Positions 26,686 through 35,362 of a stretch of DNA of 64,000 nt are shown here, one piece after another (within the stretch, counting starts at the first letter, position 1; every line of letters starts with the position of its first letter). The notes beneath the pieces are model-generated. The model was not told where the DNA came from, made no database searches, and saw nothing but the letters and a program-made list of their open reading frames with translations. Source of the DNA: Fibrobacter succinogenes (GTDB lineage Bacteria; Fibrobacterota; Fibrobacteria; Fibrobacterales; Fibrobacteraceae); assembly GCA_902791475.1 (NCBI GenBank), contig CADAWC010000016.1, positions 1-64,000 of the forward strand, read 5' to 3'. The position numbers were made by a program, and so were the translations under genes.

Positions 26686-26821
26686 AAAGCCTCCAATTGT
26701 TTAAAATGGAGGCTGAATTTAATCACGTTTTTCAATTATTTCGACTTCTGTTTAAAACATCCCATATTTACAGATTATATTTATACTAGCGATTTATTAC
26801 ACATTTTTTATGGAGGGAGCC

Positions 26822-27952
26822 ATGAACGATATTATCCAGGCGGTAAACATCTGTATAGACTTGTTCAGCCTTTCCATATTGTTCCTCATTTTGGTTCTCC
26901 TCTGGGTCGGGCATTGGCGTAACGACAGGCTTCAGTACAACTTTACAGGCATGATAATCGCCTACCACGGCGTGATTATCACGTACGCCATCATCCACTT
27001 TTGCGACGGTGATCTTTCGGCCCCAGTTTATACCATTGTCGATTTAGTCAGCTTTGTTTCAAGCGCGCTGTGCATATACTATTTTTCTCAATACGTCATT
27101 GCATTCCTCGAAAACAAGAAATGCGAACTGCACAAAATCATACACTACATGATTTATGCGCTTTGCGTCCTTGACTTTTTACTGAACGTCGGCGTAGACT
27201 TCTCTACAGGCGACATTACCCGCGACTGGACTTCAAACGAGACAATCGTTTCTTGGCTTGCCACAGGCGTTTGGGGCATTCTCATGACGGGAATCATCAT
27301 TTATTACCGCAAGCAGTTTGGACTACGGACTTTTATCTTCTTTATCATCTACTTTATTCTGCCCTTTATTGCAGGCTCGGCAGCTCCGTTTGTCGAAGGG
27401 ATCCGCGTGGATATCGTCAGCGTGGTCTTCGTAATTGTCTGCCTTTTTGTCGGTGTTCAGGTCGGCGAAAACACATCGCATAAAATGTTCGAAAAGCTGA
27501 GTTTCAACGACGCCATGACGGGACTTTTCAACAGAAACTACCTTGTGATGCACCCCGACGATGTGAAGCGCAAGCTCCCATGCAGTTACGTGATGTTTGA
27601 CCTAAACCACCTCAAGGAAATTAACGACAACTACGGACACAGCAAGGGTGATGAATACATACGAAACTTTGCCGAGATTCTAAAGAAGATTCTCCCCGAA
27701 AACGCCGAAGCCATCCGCACCGGAGGGGATGAATTTTTGGTGATTATCCCCAAGTTCAACCGCACCAAATGCGAAGCTTTCTTGAACCGTTTCGTTGAGG
27801 AGTCTAGGCAAACTCAGGTTCAGGGAATTACGGAAAACGCGGCTTATGGTTTTGCGGTGCGCACAACGGGCGTACAGACCGAAGACGAAGTCATTGCCGC
27901 CGCCGACAGGCAGATGTACCTGCAAAAGAAGGCGTCACGGGAAGGGAGATAG
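26822..27952 (+). CDS. Membrane-bound diguanylate cyclase (GGDEF)
   Basis: A 376-residue protein with about six to seven membrane segments (residues 5-220) and a C-terminal GGDEF domain that makes cyclic di-GMP. The active motif is intact: GGDEF at 301-305, with the upstream substrate-binding pattern FDLNHLKEINDNYGH. No RxxD inhibitory site is seen before GGDEF. The start at 26822 is chosen because GGAGGG lies at the right distance before it and inside the alternative frame start MEGA. The sensed signal is unknown. A strong terminator follows. Confidence 0.9.
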   Translation: MNDIIQAVNICIDLFSLSILFLILVLLWVGHWRNDRLQYNFTGMIIAYHGVIITYAIIHFCDGDLSAPVYTIVDLVSFVSSALCIYYFSQYVIAFLENKKCELHKIIHYMIYALCVLDFLLNVGVDFSTGDITRDWTSNETIVSWLATGVWGILMTGIIIYYRKQFGLRTFIFFIIYFILPFIAGSAAPFVEGIRVDIVSVVFVIVCLFVGVQVGENTSHKMFEKLSFNDAMTGLFNRNYLVMHPDDVKRKLPCSYVMFDLNHLKEINDNYGHSKGDEYIRNFAEILKKILPENAEAIRTGGDEFLVIIPKFNRTKCEAFLNRFVEESRQTQVQGITENAAYGFAVRTTGVQTEDEVIAAADRQMYLQKKASREGR

Positions 27953-28029
27953 TAGGTTGTTAGAAGTAACAGTAAGAAGAACAAAAACAAAGGGAATGCG
28001 CGCGGAAAGCGGCGATGCGCCAAGCATAC

Positions 28030-28061
28030 AAAAAGACCTGGAACCAAGTCCAGGTCTTTTT
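28030..28061. terminator. Bidirectional terminator
   Basis: AAAAAGACCTGGA and TCCAGGTCTTTTT form a perfect 13-bp stem around ACCAAG. It serves the diguanylate cyclase gene and, on the other strand, argD. Confidence 0.9.
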
Positions 28062-28072
28062 GCAATTTTTCG

Positions 28073-28150
28073 AGATGGCGATGCCGCAACTAGTGCGGCA
28101 TGACAACACAGACGCAAGCCTGTCACCCCGCACTTGTTGCGGGGTCGGCA
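28073..28150. repeat. Two REP-like hairpins in opposite orientation
   Basis: The left unit (28073-28104) has GATGCCGCA and TGCGGCATGACA around a short loop. The right unit (28121-28150) is inverted: TGTCACCCCGCA, loop CTTGT, then TGCGGGGTCGGCA. Head-to-head pairing of REP units is typical of such families. Confidence 0.65.
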
Positions 28151-28158
28151 TTAAGAGA

Positions 28159-29370
28159 TTACTTCGCGACCTTTGCGAAAGCCGCGCCAAGCTTAGCAAG
28201 AGCTTCGTCGCATTCGGCAGCGCTCACATTCAGCGGCGGGAGCAAACGAAGCACGTTGCCCTTAGCGCTGAGAACCATCATGCCTTCGTCGCGGGCGGCA
28301 GCAATCACGTTACCGACCGGGAGGGATTCGTCGAGAGCGAGGCCGAGAATAAGGCCTTCGCCACGCACGCCCTTCACTGCCGGGAACTTTGCGGCGATAG
28401 CTTCAAGGCCAGCCTTGAGCTGAGCGGAGCGGGCTTCGACATTGGCGAGGAATTCCGGCTTTGCAATCTGGTTCACGACAGCGAGACCCACTGCGCAAGC
28501 AACCGGGTTACCACCAAACGTCGTGCCATGATCGCCCGCCTTGAGCTGGTCTGCAACCTTCTGGCGGAGGAGCACAGCACCCAGCGGGAGACCGCCGCCA
28601 AGAGCCTTCGCAAGCGATACGAGGTCAGCATCAATGCCATGCTTCTGGAGGCCGAGGAATGTGCCGAGACGGCCCATGCCTGCCTGCACTTCATCGACAA
28701 TCACGAGGCAGCCGAATTCTTTCTTCAAGCTGTTGATGGCAGCGACCATTTCATCGGAAACGGTCATCACGCCACCTTCGGCAGCGAGAGATTCGAGCAT
28801 GATGGCGCAAGTGTCACTGTTGACTTCGGCCTTGAGAGCAGCCACATCGTTCCAAGGAACATGCACAAAATCACCCGGCATAGAGCCAAAGCCTTCGCGG
28901 ATGGCCGGCTGACCCGTTGCAGAAAGGGCGGCAAACGTACGACCGTGGAAACTGTTGATGAACGTCACGATCTTCTGGCGGTTCTTTTCGCCCTTGCGAT
29001 CGAAATACTTACGAGCAAACTTGATGCAGCCTTCGTTCGCTTCGGTACCGGAGTTGCAGAAGAAAGCCTTGTCGAAACCCGTTGCAGCAAGCAAAGCCTT
29101 CGCGAGGTTTACCTGCGGGTAGTTCGGATAAAGGTTCGAAATGTGGAAGAAACTGTCCATCTGTTCTTCGACAGCCTTCTTGATAGCAGCATTCTGGTGG
29201 CCGAGAGCGTTCACGGCGATGCCAGCGACAAAGTCAAGATACTTCTTGCCGTTCTTGTCGAACAAGTAAGAACCTTCGCCACGGACAAATTCAATATTGG
29301 CCTTGCCGTAAAGCGGGGCGATAAACTGCTTGTCTTCTTCAAAGAAGGAATTAGCCAAGGATTGTGCCAT
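28159..29370 (-). CDS. argD: Acetylornithine aminotransferase
   Basis: A PLP-dependent class III aminotransferase converting N-acetylglutamate semialdehyde to N-acetylornithine in arginine synthesis. Motifs include FVAGIAVNALGHQN, FCNSGTEANEGCIKFARK, the cofactor-binding VIVDEVQAGMGR and the Schiff-base lysine in LAKALGGG. The length of 403 residues is standard. Its start overlaps the end of argB by 20 bases, so the two are co-translated. A succinyldiaminopimelate role is possible as in other bacteria. Confidence 0.93.
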   Translation of the reverse strand: MAQSLANSFFEEDKQFIAPLYGKANIEFVRGEGSYLFDKNGKKYLDFVAGIAVNALGHQNAAIKKAVEEQMDSFFHISNLYPNYPQVNLAKALLAATGFDKAFFCNSGTEANEGCIKFARKYFDRKGEKNRQKIVTFINSFHGRTFAALSATGQPAIREGFGSMPGDFVHVPWNDVAALKAEVNSDTCAIMLESLAAEGGVMTVSDEMVAAINSLKKEFGCLVIVDEVQAGMGRLGTFLGLQKHGIDADLVSLAKALGGGLPLGAVLLRQKVADQLKAGDHGTTFGGNPVACAVGLAVVNQIAKPEFLANVEARSAQLKAGLEAIAAKFPAVKGVRGEGLILGLALDESLPVGNVIAAARDEGMMVLSAKGNVLRLLPPLNVSAAECDEALAKLGAAFAKVAK

Positions 29371-30142
29371 AGTTCAGTTCTCCATTAATTTGTTTTACAA
29401 AGTGGTCGGCATCCTTCCAGCCGACAATGTGAATGCTCTTGAGGCCGCGAGAAATGCTCTTGAAGCTTTCGCGGACCTTCGGGATCATGCCGCCGTTGAT
29501 GACGCCAGAAGCGATGAGGGCTTCGCTTGCATCTTCCGTGAGTTCCGGAATGACGGTCTTGGTATCGTCCATTACGCCCGGGACATCGCTCACCAGCACG
29601 AACTGGTCAGCGTGGAGCGCCACAGCCAGTTCGCTTGCAGCCGTATCGGCATTCACGTTCCAGCTCACAGCCTTGCCGTTTTCGTCCGGACCGATAGAGA
29701 TCGGGCTTACGACTGGAACAAAACCTGCAGACCAAAGCGTTTCCACAATCTGCGGATTGACCTTCTTGACTTCGCCCACGAGGCCAAGATCCACCTTGCC
29801 CTGCTTCTTGACCACTTCAAACAACTTGCCATCGACGCCACTGAGGCCGACAGCGTTGCAATTGTTTTCGAGGAGCATTCGCACGAGTTTCTTGTTGACG
29901 TGTCCCGAGAGTGTCATTTCGACCATCTTCATGATAGAAGGCGTCGTGACTCGGAGACCGTCGATAAAGGTGGGTTGTTCTCGGAGCAAGGAAATATTTT
30001 CGTTGATGTCCTTGCCACCGCCGTGCACCACGGCCACTTGGCAGCCCATAGCCGGAAGCTTGCTGACTGCCGCCACAAAATCGGCCAACTTGGCTTCGTC
30101 GATTGCCAAGCTGCCACCAATTTTTACAACCACTTTTTTCAT
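29351..30142 (-). CDS. argB: Acetylglutamate kinase
   Basis: An amino acid kinase family enzyme phosphorylating N-acetylglutamate, the second step of arginine synthesis. It has KIGGS at the N-terminus, VHGGGKDI, the substrate site region VNADTAASELA, and VSDVPGVM. At 263 residues it has the short N-terminus of arginine-insensitive enzymes (no extra N-terminal helix). It is followed by argD in the same operon. A TAAATTTG element lies about 74 bases upstream. Confidence 0.93.
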   Translation of the reverse strand: MKKVVVKIGGSLAIDEAKLADFVAAVSKLPAMGCQVAVVHGGGKDINENISLLREQPTFIDGLRVTTPSIMKMVEMTLSGHVNKKLVRMLLENNCNAVGLSGVDGKLFEVVKKQGKVDLGLVGEVKKVNPQIVETLWSAGFVPVVSPISIGPDENGKAVSWNVNADTAASELAVALHADQFVLVSDVPGVMDDTKTVIPELTEDASEALIASGVINGGMIPKVRESFKSISRGLKSIHIVGWKDADHFVKQINGELNYGTILG

Positions 30143-30215
30143 CGCTTACGATGTCCTCTTAATTCTCAGGCGAAAAGCGAGCACCATTGCCCGGATTAGC
30201 CCGAAAAATTCACCG

Positions 30216-30223
30216 CAAATTTA
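30216..30223 (-). promoter_or_regulatory. TAAATTTG promoter-like element of argBD
   Basis: On the minus strand TTTTTCTAAATTTGC matches the form before the DedA gene and mlaE. It would give a leader of about 65-70 bases for argB. No arginine-repressor box is recognised. Confidence 0.4.
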
Positions 30224-30225
30224 GA

Positions 30226-30279
30226 AAAAGGAATTAGGAGTTAGGGATTAGGGTTTAGGATTTAGGGCGTAGGAATTAG
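30226..30279. repeat. TTAGG-rich tract (single arm)
   Basis: Successive units GAATTAGG, AGTTAGG, GATTAGG, GTTTAGG, ATTTAGG and CGTAGG resemble the left arm of the elements at 23443 and 57881. No complementary right arm is seen, so it may be a decayed or partial copy. Confidence 0.55.
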
Positions 30280-30285
30280 AAAGCA

Positions 30286-31053
30286 CTAAAATATGGGCCC
30301 CAAAATGAGCTTCACATAAAACTTCTTGGAGCCTTTTTTCAAATCGTAAGTATCCAAGAGTGAATAGGAATAAGAAGCAGAAATTCTTGCCCAAGTGATA
30401 TTCAAATTCAAGTCGCCATGGGCGCGCAAATAAAATTTATGGCCGGGGCTAAAGGCAAACCAGTCTGTGTTGTAGCCAAGCCCAATCGAAATAGGAACGT
30501 ATTTTCGCACAACAAAAAATTCCAATGTGGGATTCAGCAAAGTTGCCAAGCCGAACCAAATACGAGCAATCGTCTCCGAGCCAAAAATCCAAGCATCTAC
30601 AAAAGATGCCATCGCAAGAACGCCATTTATAGCGATACCCGCACCAATCCGCGCACATCCCTTCGAGTTCGTACACGAATCCCCAACATCAGAAAGGATG
30701 TGATAATTGAAAAGCCCAGAGCTAAGATACACCCCCTTCGCCAACCAACGACCATAGTCCGCATTTACATTAAAATCCGCATGATTTCCCCAAGCAGTGA
30801 GTTCAATGCCCAAAGAAGCCATGTGCTTTGCCGTCTTTATTCCATGGCTGTAACGTTCAAAAATTCCAACAGATCGAGCCGAACCGTCAATATATTCAAG
30901 CGAATCATCCTCAAGTTCGGCCAATCCGCCCTCCATTTCAACGCGTGCACCCTCCGCATCAGCGAGACTTTTCTCAGCTTCTGCGAAACCGCCTTCAGTT
31001 TCAGCAAACGAAAACACCATAAAAAACAATATAAGGCAAACTAGCTTACACAT
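30286..31053 (-). CDS. Exported protein with acidic repeat and probable beta-barrel
   Basis: An exported protein of 255 residues. I chose MCKLVCLILF (ATG at 31053) because an upstream ATG would add polar residues ahead of the signal peptide. After cleavage near SFAET comes a short imperfect heptad repeat rich in Ala and Glu (GGFAEAEKSLADAEG, VEMEGGLAELEDD). The rest is aromatic and alternating, like a small outer-membrane barrel, and ends KFYVKLILGPIF with a terminal Phe typical of barrels. Function unknown. Confidence 0.6.
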   Translation of the reverse strand: MCKLVCLILFFMVFSFAETEGGFAEAEKSLADAEGARVEMEGGLAELEDDSLEYIDGSARSVGIFERYSHGIKTAKHMASLGIELTAWGNHADFNVNADYGRWLAKGVYLSSGLFNYHILSDVGDSCTNSKGCARIGAGIAINGVLAMASFVDAWIFGSETIARIWFGLATLLNPTLEFFVVRKYVPISIGLGYNTDWFAFSPGHKFYLRAHGDLNLNITWARISASYSYSLLDTYDLKKGSKKFYVKLILGPIF

Positions 31054-31120
31054 TTGGGTAAAAAATACAAACAATCCCTCTTTTCTTTCACTTTTTCACT
31101 CTTCAGGCGTAATTTTTTTA

Positions 31121-31129
31121 TATCTTTTG
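31121..31129 (+). promoter_or_regulatory. TATCTTTTG promoter-like element of the ferredoxin gene
   Basis: TTTATATCTTTTGG lies about 30 bases upstream of the ferredoxin ATG; it differs from TANNTTTG only by one extra T. Confidence 0.4.
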
Positions 31130-31159
31130 GGAAAACCTAACCAATATAAGAGGTATTTT

Positions 31160-31357
31160 ATGGCAATTACGAAAGTTTGGCTCGATGAATCTAGCGACGA
31201 ATGCGTCTCCTGCGGCGCTTGCGAAGCAACTTGCGATGCAGTCTTCTCCGTTCCGGAAAAGATGGTCGTTAAGGAAGGCGTTGATTACAGCGCATACGAA
31301 AACGAAATCAAGGACGCTGCAGACAGCTGCCCGGCCGGCGTGATCAAGTTCTCGTAA
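31160..31357 (+). CDS. Single-cluster [4Fe-4S] ferredoxin
   Basis: A 65-residue cytoplasmic electron carrier. Cluster ligands are seen in CVSCGACEATC (near residues 14-24) and the distal CPAG, as in small single-cluster ferredoxins. The ATG at 31160 follows AAGAGG by six bases; an ATG 33 bases upstream would overlap the promoter element. It is monocistronic with a strong terminator. Its redox partners are not in the window. Confidence 0.88.
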   Translation: MAITKVWLDESSDECVSCGACEATCDAVFSVPEKMVVKEGVDYSAYENEIKDAADSCPAGVIKFS

Positions 31358-31430
31358 TTCGAGCATTTAGGCAAAGTTATCGCGGAACCCCGCGATGGTA
31401 CGAAGCTTTGCTTATCTTGTAAGATTGAAC

Positions 31431-31469
31431 ACAAAAACAGCACTCGATTCTATCGAGTGCTGTTTTTGT
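31431..31469. terminator. Long perfect bidirectional terminator
   Basis: A 17-bp perfect stem, ACAAAAACAGCACTCGA pairing with its complement around TTCTA, carries A and T runs on both sides. It ends the ferredoxin unit and can also end tex transcription. Confidence 0.92.
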
Positions 31470-31500
31470 TTGTTTTGAAAGGGGGATGACGAAAAGGCGC

Positions 31501-31525
31501 CCCCGGCACAGAGGCCGGGGTGACA
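31501..31525. repeat. REP-like hairpin
   Basis: CCCCGGC, loop ACAGA and GCCGGGGTGACA, of the dispersed family; GGGGGATGACG just to the left is a second partial unit. It lies at the 3' end of tex. Confidence 0.55.
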
Positions 31526-31539
31526 TTTTCAATCAAATC

Positions 31540-33930
31540 TTAGAAGCCTTTTTTCAGGTTCTTGAGGAGGGAGTTGAGCTTGGCGGGCTGAGCGGCGTTT
31601 GCCTTCTTCGGAGCAAAGCCCGGGCGTTCCTTACCGGCAATCTTGTTCTTGAGGTCGGCAATCGTTGCATGACCCTGGATGCCACCCTGCGGGCGAGCAC
31701 CACCGTCGCGATGACCGAAGTTACCACGCGGACCACCCACGCGCTGACCGCGAGGACCGTTTGCACCAGCACCGGCAACACCGTCCGTAGATTCCTGCTT
31801 CATGGAAAGGCTGATGCGCTTCTGGTTTGCATCGACTGCAACCACGCGAACCTTCACCACGTCACCGACCGTAAGCACGTCCTTAGCGTCCGTCACATAC
31901 TTGTCGCTGATTTCAGAAATGTGAACGAGACCGTCCTGATGCACGCCGATGTCCACGAAAGCACCGAAGTTAGCAACGTTGGTCACGACACCTTCCATCC
32001 AGCTACCCGTCACGAGGTCGTTGATGGTCTTGATGCGGTCATCGAACTTAGCATAACGGAATTCCTTACGCGGGTCGCGGCTCGGCTTCTGGAGTTCCTT
32101 GAGGATATCTTCCAAAGTAGCACGACCGACTTCGTCGGAGAGGAATTCGTCGAGCTTGATGCCCTTCACAGCGTCTGCATTGCCGACCATTTCCTTGACC
32201 GGAACGCCGACCTTTTCAGCCATCTTTTCGACGAGGGCGTAGTTTTCAGGATGCACGGCGGAATCGTCGAGCGGATTTTCAGCACCCGGGATACGCATAA
32301 AGCCTGCGGCCTGTTCAAAAGCCTTCGGGCCAAAGCCCTTGACCTTTTTCAAATCTTCACGGCTTGCATAAGCGCCATTTTCTTCACGGTACTTCACAAT
32401 AGCTTCAGAGAGCGTGTTGCTGAGGCCTGCCACGTGAGAGAGGAGCGGAGCAGAAGCGCTGTTCACGTCGACACCGACCATGTTCACGCAGCTTTCCACG
32501 ACTTCGTCCAAGCGCTTCTTGAGTTCGCGCTGGTTCACGTCGTGCTGGTACTGGCCCACGCCAATAGACTGCGGATCGACCTTGACAAGTTCAGCGAGCG
32601 GGTCCTGCAAGCGGCGGCCAATGGAAATAGCACCACGGGTCGTCACGTCTTCCTTCGGGAATTCGGCGATAGCGATCATGCTTGCGCTATAGACAGATGC
32701 ACCGGCTTCGGAGACGATAACGCGCGGCGGAACCTTGCCCTTGAACTTGAGAGCCATCTCGCCACAGAAAGCGTCTGTTTCGCGGCTTGCCGTACCATTA
32801 CCAATAGCGATGAGGTCAATCTGATACTTGTCGATGAGGCTCATCAGATAAACTGCGGCTCCGGCCTTGTCGTTCCACGGTTCATGCGGCTTGATGATGC
32901 CGTGATCCATGAACTTGCCGTTCTTGTCGAGCACAGCGACCTTGCAACCCGTACGGAAACCCGGGTCGAGGGCGAGCACAGCCTTGTGGCCTGCCGGAGC
33001 GGCGAGCAAAACGTCCTGGAGGTTCTTGGAGAACACCTTGAAAGCTTCTTCTTCAGCAGCATCCTTGAGGAGGAGGCGCACTTCGCTTTCCATGCTCGGC
33101 TGGAGCAAGCGTTCCCAAGCGTCCTTGCACATATCTTCGAGATACGGCTTCCAGACAGAGTCGTGCTTGATGACCTGATTTTGGAGGTAACCGACCATTT
33201 CTTCGTTCGGGACTTCGATGGAGAGGCGGAGCACCTTTTCCTTTTCGCCACGGCGGAGAGCGAGCATACGGTGGCTCGGGATCTTGGAGACCGGTTCGCT
33301 AAAGTCGTAGTAGTCCTTGAACTTGGTTTCTTGCTTTTCGAAATCCTTCTTGACCTTGGAAACCATGACGCCAGTCTTTTCGACCTTGTTGCGGAGGTAC
33401 TGACGGTATTCGGCGTTGTCCGCAACTTCTTCGGCGAGGATGTCTGCAGCACCCTTGAGGGCGGCACGCGGGTCGGCAAGGCCCTTTTCTTCGGACAAAT
33501 AAATGCGTGCAATTTCTTCTGCCGTGTTTCCGGTATTTTCCTGAGCCCACATCAGGCGGGCGAGCGGTTCCAGACCAAGTTCCTTTGCAATCGTTGCGCG
33601 AGTACGCTTCTTCGGCTTAAACGGAGCGTAAATATCTTCGAGAAGAGTCTTGTCCTTGCAAGCTTCAATCTGAGCCTTGAGTTCCGGCGTGAGCTTGCCC
33701 TGTTCCTCGATGCTCTTGAGGATCGTTTCCTTGCGGTCCACAAGTTCCTGGAGGTAGTCGCGACGGTGGCTGATGTCGCGGAGTTCAATTTCGTTCAGAG
33801 TTCCCGTCTGGTCCTTGCGGTAGCGGGCGATAAAGGGGATCGTGCCCCCCTGGTCCATAAGTTCGAGCGCCTTACTAACGCGCCACACTTCAAGATTCAG
33901 CTCTTCGGCAATAATCGCAGAAAAATCCAT
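31540..33930 (-). CDS. tex: Tex-family RNA-binding transcription accessory protein
   Basis: A 796-residue Tex protein, a conserved cytoplasmic nucleic-acid-binding factor acting in transcription. Domains follow the family order: N-terminal helical domain (IPFIARYRKDQTG), YqgF-like RNase H fold (AVLALDPGFRTGCKVAV), helix-hairpin-helix (VKKVKGFGPKAFEQAAGFMR region), and a C-terminal S1 domain (about 640-715, GAFVDIGVHQDGLVHISE). A Gly/Arg-rich tail follows. The leader contains two hairpins and a TATATTCG element. Confidence 0.93.
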   Translation of the reverse strand: MDFSAIIAEELNLEVWRVSKALELMDQGGTIPFIARYRKDQTGTLNEIELRDISHRRDYLQELVDRKETILKSIEEQGKLTPELKAQIEACKDKTLLEDIYAPFKPKKRTRATIAKELGLEPLARLMWAQENTGNTAEEIARIYLSEEKGLADPRAALKGAADILAEEVADNAEYRQYLRNKVEKTGVMVSKVKKDFEKQETKFKDYYDFSEPVSKIPSHRMLALRRGEKEKVLRLSIEVPNEEMVGYLQNQVIKHDSVWKPYLEDMCKDAWERLLQPSMESEVRLLLKDAAEEEAFKVFSKNLQDVLLAAPAGHKAVLALDPGFRTGCKVAVLDKNGKFMDHGIIKPHEPWNDKAGAAVYLMSLIDKYQIDLIAIGNGTASRETDAFCGEMALKFKGKVPPRVIVSEAGASVYSASMIAIAEFPKEDVTTRGAISIGRRLQDPLAELVKVDPQSIGVGQYQHDVNQRELKKRLDEVVESCVNMVGVDVNSASAPLLSHVAGLSNTLSEAIVKYREENGAYASREDLKKVKGFGPKAFEQAAGFMRIPGAENPLDDSAVHPENYALVEKMAEKVGVPVKEMVGNADAVKGIKLDEFLSDEVGRATLEDILKELQKPSRDPRKEFRYAKFDDRIKTINDLVTGSWMEGVVTNVANFGAFVDIGVHQDGLVHISEISDKYVTDAKDVLTVGDVVKVRVVAVDANQKRISLSMKQESTDGVAGAGANGPRGQRVGGPRGNFGHRDGGARPQGGIQGHATIADLKNKIAGKERPGFAPKKANAAQPAKLNSLLKNLKKGF

Positions 33931-34263
33931 TTGAGATTCCTACTTGTAGATTCCGTTTCCGGATTTGGGGTCCACCGAGCCATACACCCCTCATTGGATA
34001 GCACAGCCCGCACGGCCCTCGGTGACACAAGCCTGGCAACCACCGCTGCCAGACACCCCGTTCGGGGGTCTACCGAATATAGCAAAAGAAAGTGTCAAAT
34101 TTTCGACACATGGGGGCAAGGCTCAAAAAAGCCGTCAGGAAACAGCAGAAAAGCGGCCGTGACACACCAAAACACCTGCAACACTTTTAAAACTTTAGTT
34201 CACTAATGGTATCCCAACCACCCCATTAAAAGTTACCTTTGGAGTATAAAAAAGGGATGTTTT
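33931..34263. promoter_or_regulatory. Divergent spacer with two stem-loops in the tex leader
   Basis: On the tex side, CTATATTCG (34074-34081, minus strand) looks like a -7 element and would give a leader of about 140 bases. That leader holds two consecutive hairpins: CTGGCA/TGCCAG at about 34033-34052 and AGACACCCC/GGGGGTCT at 34051-34071. An inverted repeat GTGTC/GACAC lies near 34092-34109. On the xylanase side AAAAGGGATG precedes the start. No gene is seen in this spacer. Confidence 0.4.
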
Positions 34264-35253
34264 ATGAAAAAGTTCAAATCAAGAATTTTCGTTTTCAGTC
34301 TTGCCGTCGTATTTGCCACAGAAGCATATTCCCAGGATTTTTGTAACACAGCAACCCACAGCGGCGAAAGCAAGACCGTCACCTCCAACGACATTAACGA
34401 TATCGGTAACTACAGTTACGAACTCTGGGCCGACATCGGCAACAACTCCGCCACATTCTACACTGACGGCTCGTTCTCTTGCGAATTCAAAAACGTGAAC
34501 GATTACCTCTGCCGCGAAGGCATCCGCTACGGCATGAATAGCGGGCTCAAATACACTGACCTCGGACACCTTTACGCCGACTTCAAACTGACCGACCCGT
34601 CTTTCAAAAGCTATTCCAACGTGACTTACTCGTACATCGGTGTTTACGGCTGGTCGCAGGACCCGCTCATCGAATGGTACATCGTCGACACCTGGAGTCC
34701 GTATCGCCCGAACTGGATTGGCAAATCTACTGCAAACTGTGACGAATGCGGTTTACGTGGCACAATCACCGTTGACGGCGCTACCTACGAAGTCTACGTC
34801 GACAAAGTCCAGCGCGGTTCCATCGAAGGCGACAACACGCCCTTCACGCAATATTTCAGCGTGCGCAAGAGCAAGCGTTCTTGCGGAACAATCGACATTA
34901 CAGCCCACTTTGACGGTTGGAAGAGCTTAGGTCTTGAACTCGGCAATTCCATGTACGAAGCAAAGGTTCTCGGCGAAGCGGGCCAATACCCCGAAAACGG
35001 GAACGCCTCCGGCACACTCGACTTCGCCTACGCCAAGGTCTACACAGGTGAAGCAAGCTCCACGGCCCTTCCCCAATTTGCACCGAAAACAAACACAATC
35101 ACTAGCGCGCAGGTTTTCGATATGCAGGGCAAATTCCTCGGAAACGTAAATGCCACAAGCGATATCCAGAGCGCCATCAAGAACAAGTTCCATAGCGCAG
35201 GCGTTTATATGGTAAAGCTCGGCTCTGCAATGAAGAGCGTTTCCGTAAAATAA
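34264..35253 (+). CDS. GH11 endo-1,4-beta-xylanase with C-terminal sorting-like domain
   Basis: A secreted family 11 xylanase that cleaves xylan in plant cell walls. The signal peptide ends EAYSQDF. The jelly-roll domain (about 25-265) has the catalytic nucleophile Glu137 in PLIEWYIVDTW and a probable acid/base Glu238 in LGEAGQ. A Pro/Thr linker (about 270-280) leads to a 50-residue domain with VFDMQGKFLG and GVYMVKLG, ending KSVSVK. This strongly resembles Bacteroidota-type C-terminal secretion/sorting domains. The enzyme is a single catalytic unit. Probably monocistronic. Confidence 0.9.
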   Translation: MKKFKSRIFVFSLAVVFATEAYSQDFCNTATHSGESKTVTSNDINDIGNYSYELWADIGNNSATFYTDGSFSCEFKNVNDYLCREGIRYGMNSGLKYTDLGHLYADFKLTDPSFKSYSNVTYSYIGVYGWSQDPLIEWYIVDTWSPYRPNWIGKSTANCDECGLRGTITVDGATYEVYVDKVQRGSIEGDNTPFTQYFSVRKSKRSCGTIDITAHFDGWKSLGLELGNSMYEAKVLGEAGQYPENGNASGTLDFAYAKVYTGEASSTALPQFAPKTNTITSAQVFDMQGKFLGNVNATSDIQSAIKNKFHSAGVYMVKLGSAMKSVSVK

Positions 35254-35362
35254 GTTCTTTTTCATAACAAACCACACTCTAATCATCAAGCTTGCGGTTA
35301 CACCTAGCCGTAGGCTTTCTTTATATTTTGTAAGAAGGCGCACTATAACTATATTTGATTCA

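Noticed and set aside
28015..29388. Plus-strand open frame antisense to argD
   Set aside because: argD is clear, and the frame begins inside a terminator and REP-like repeats.
31486..34206. Very long plus-strand open frame antisense to tex
   Set aside because: Its protein is a low-complexity mix rich in His, Arg, Phe and Leu with no motif. Tex on the other strand has full domain order, so this frame is a by-product of codon bias.
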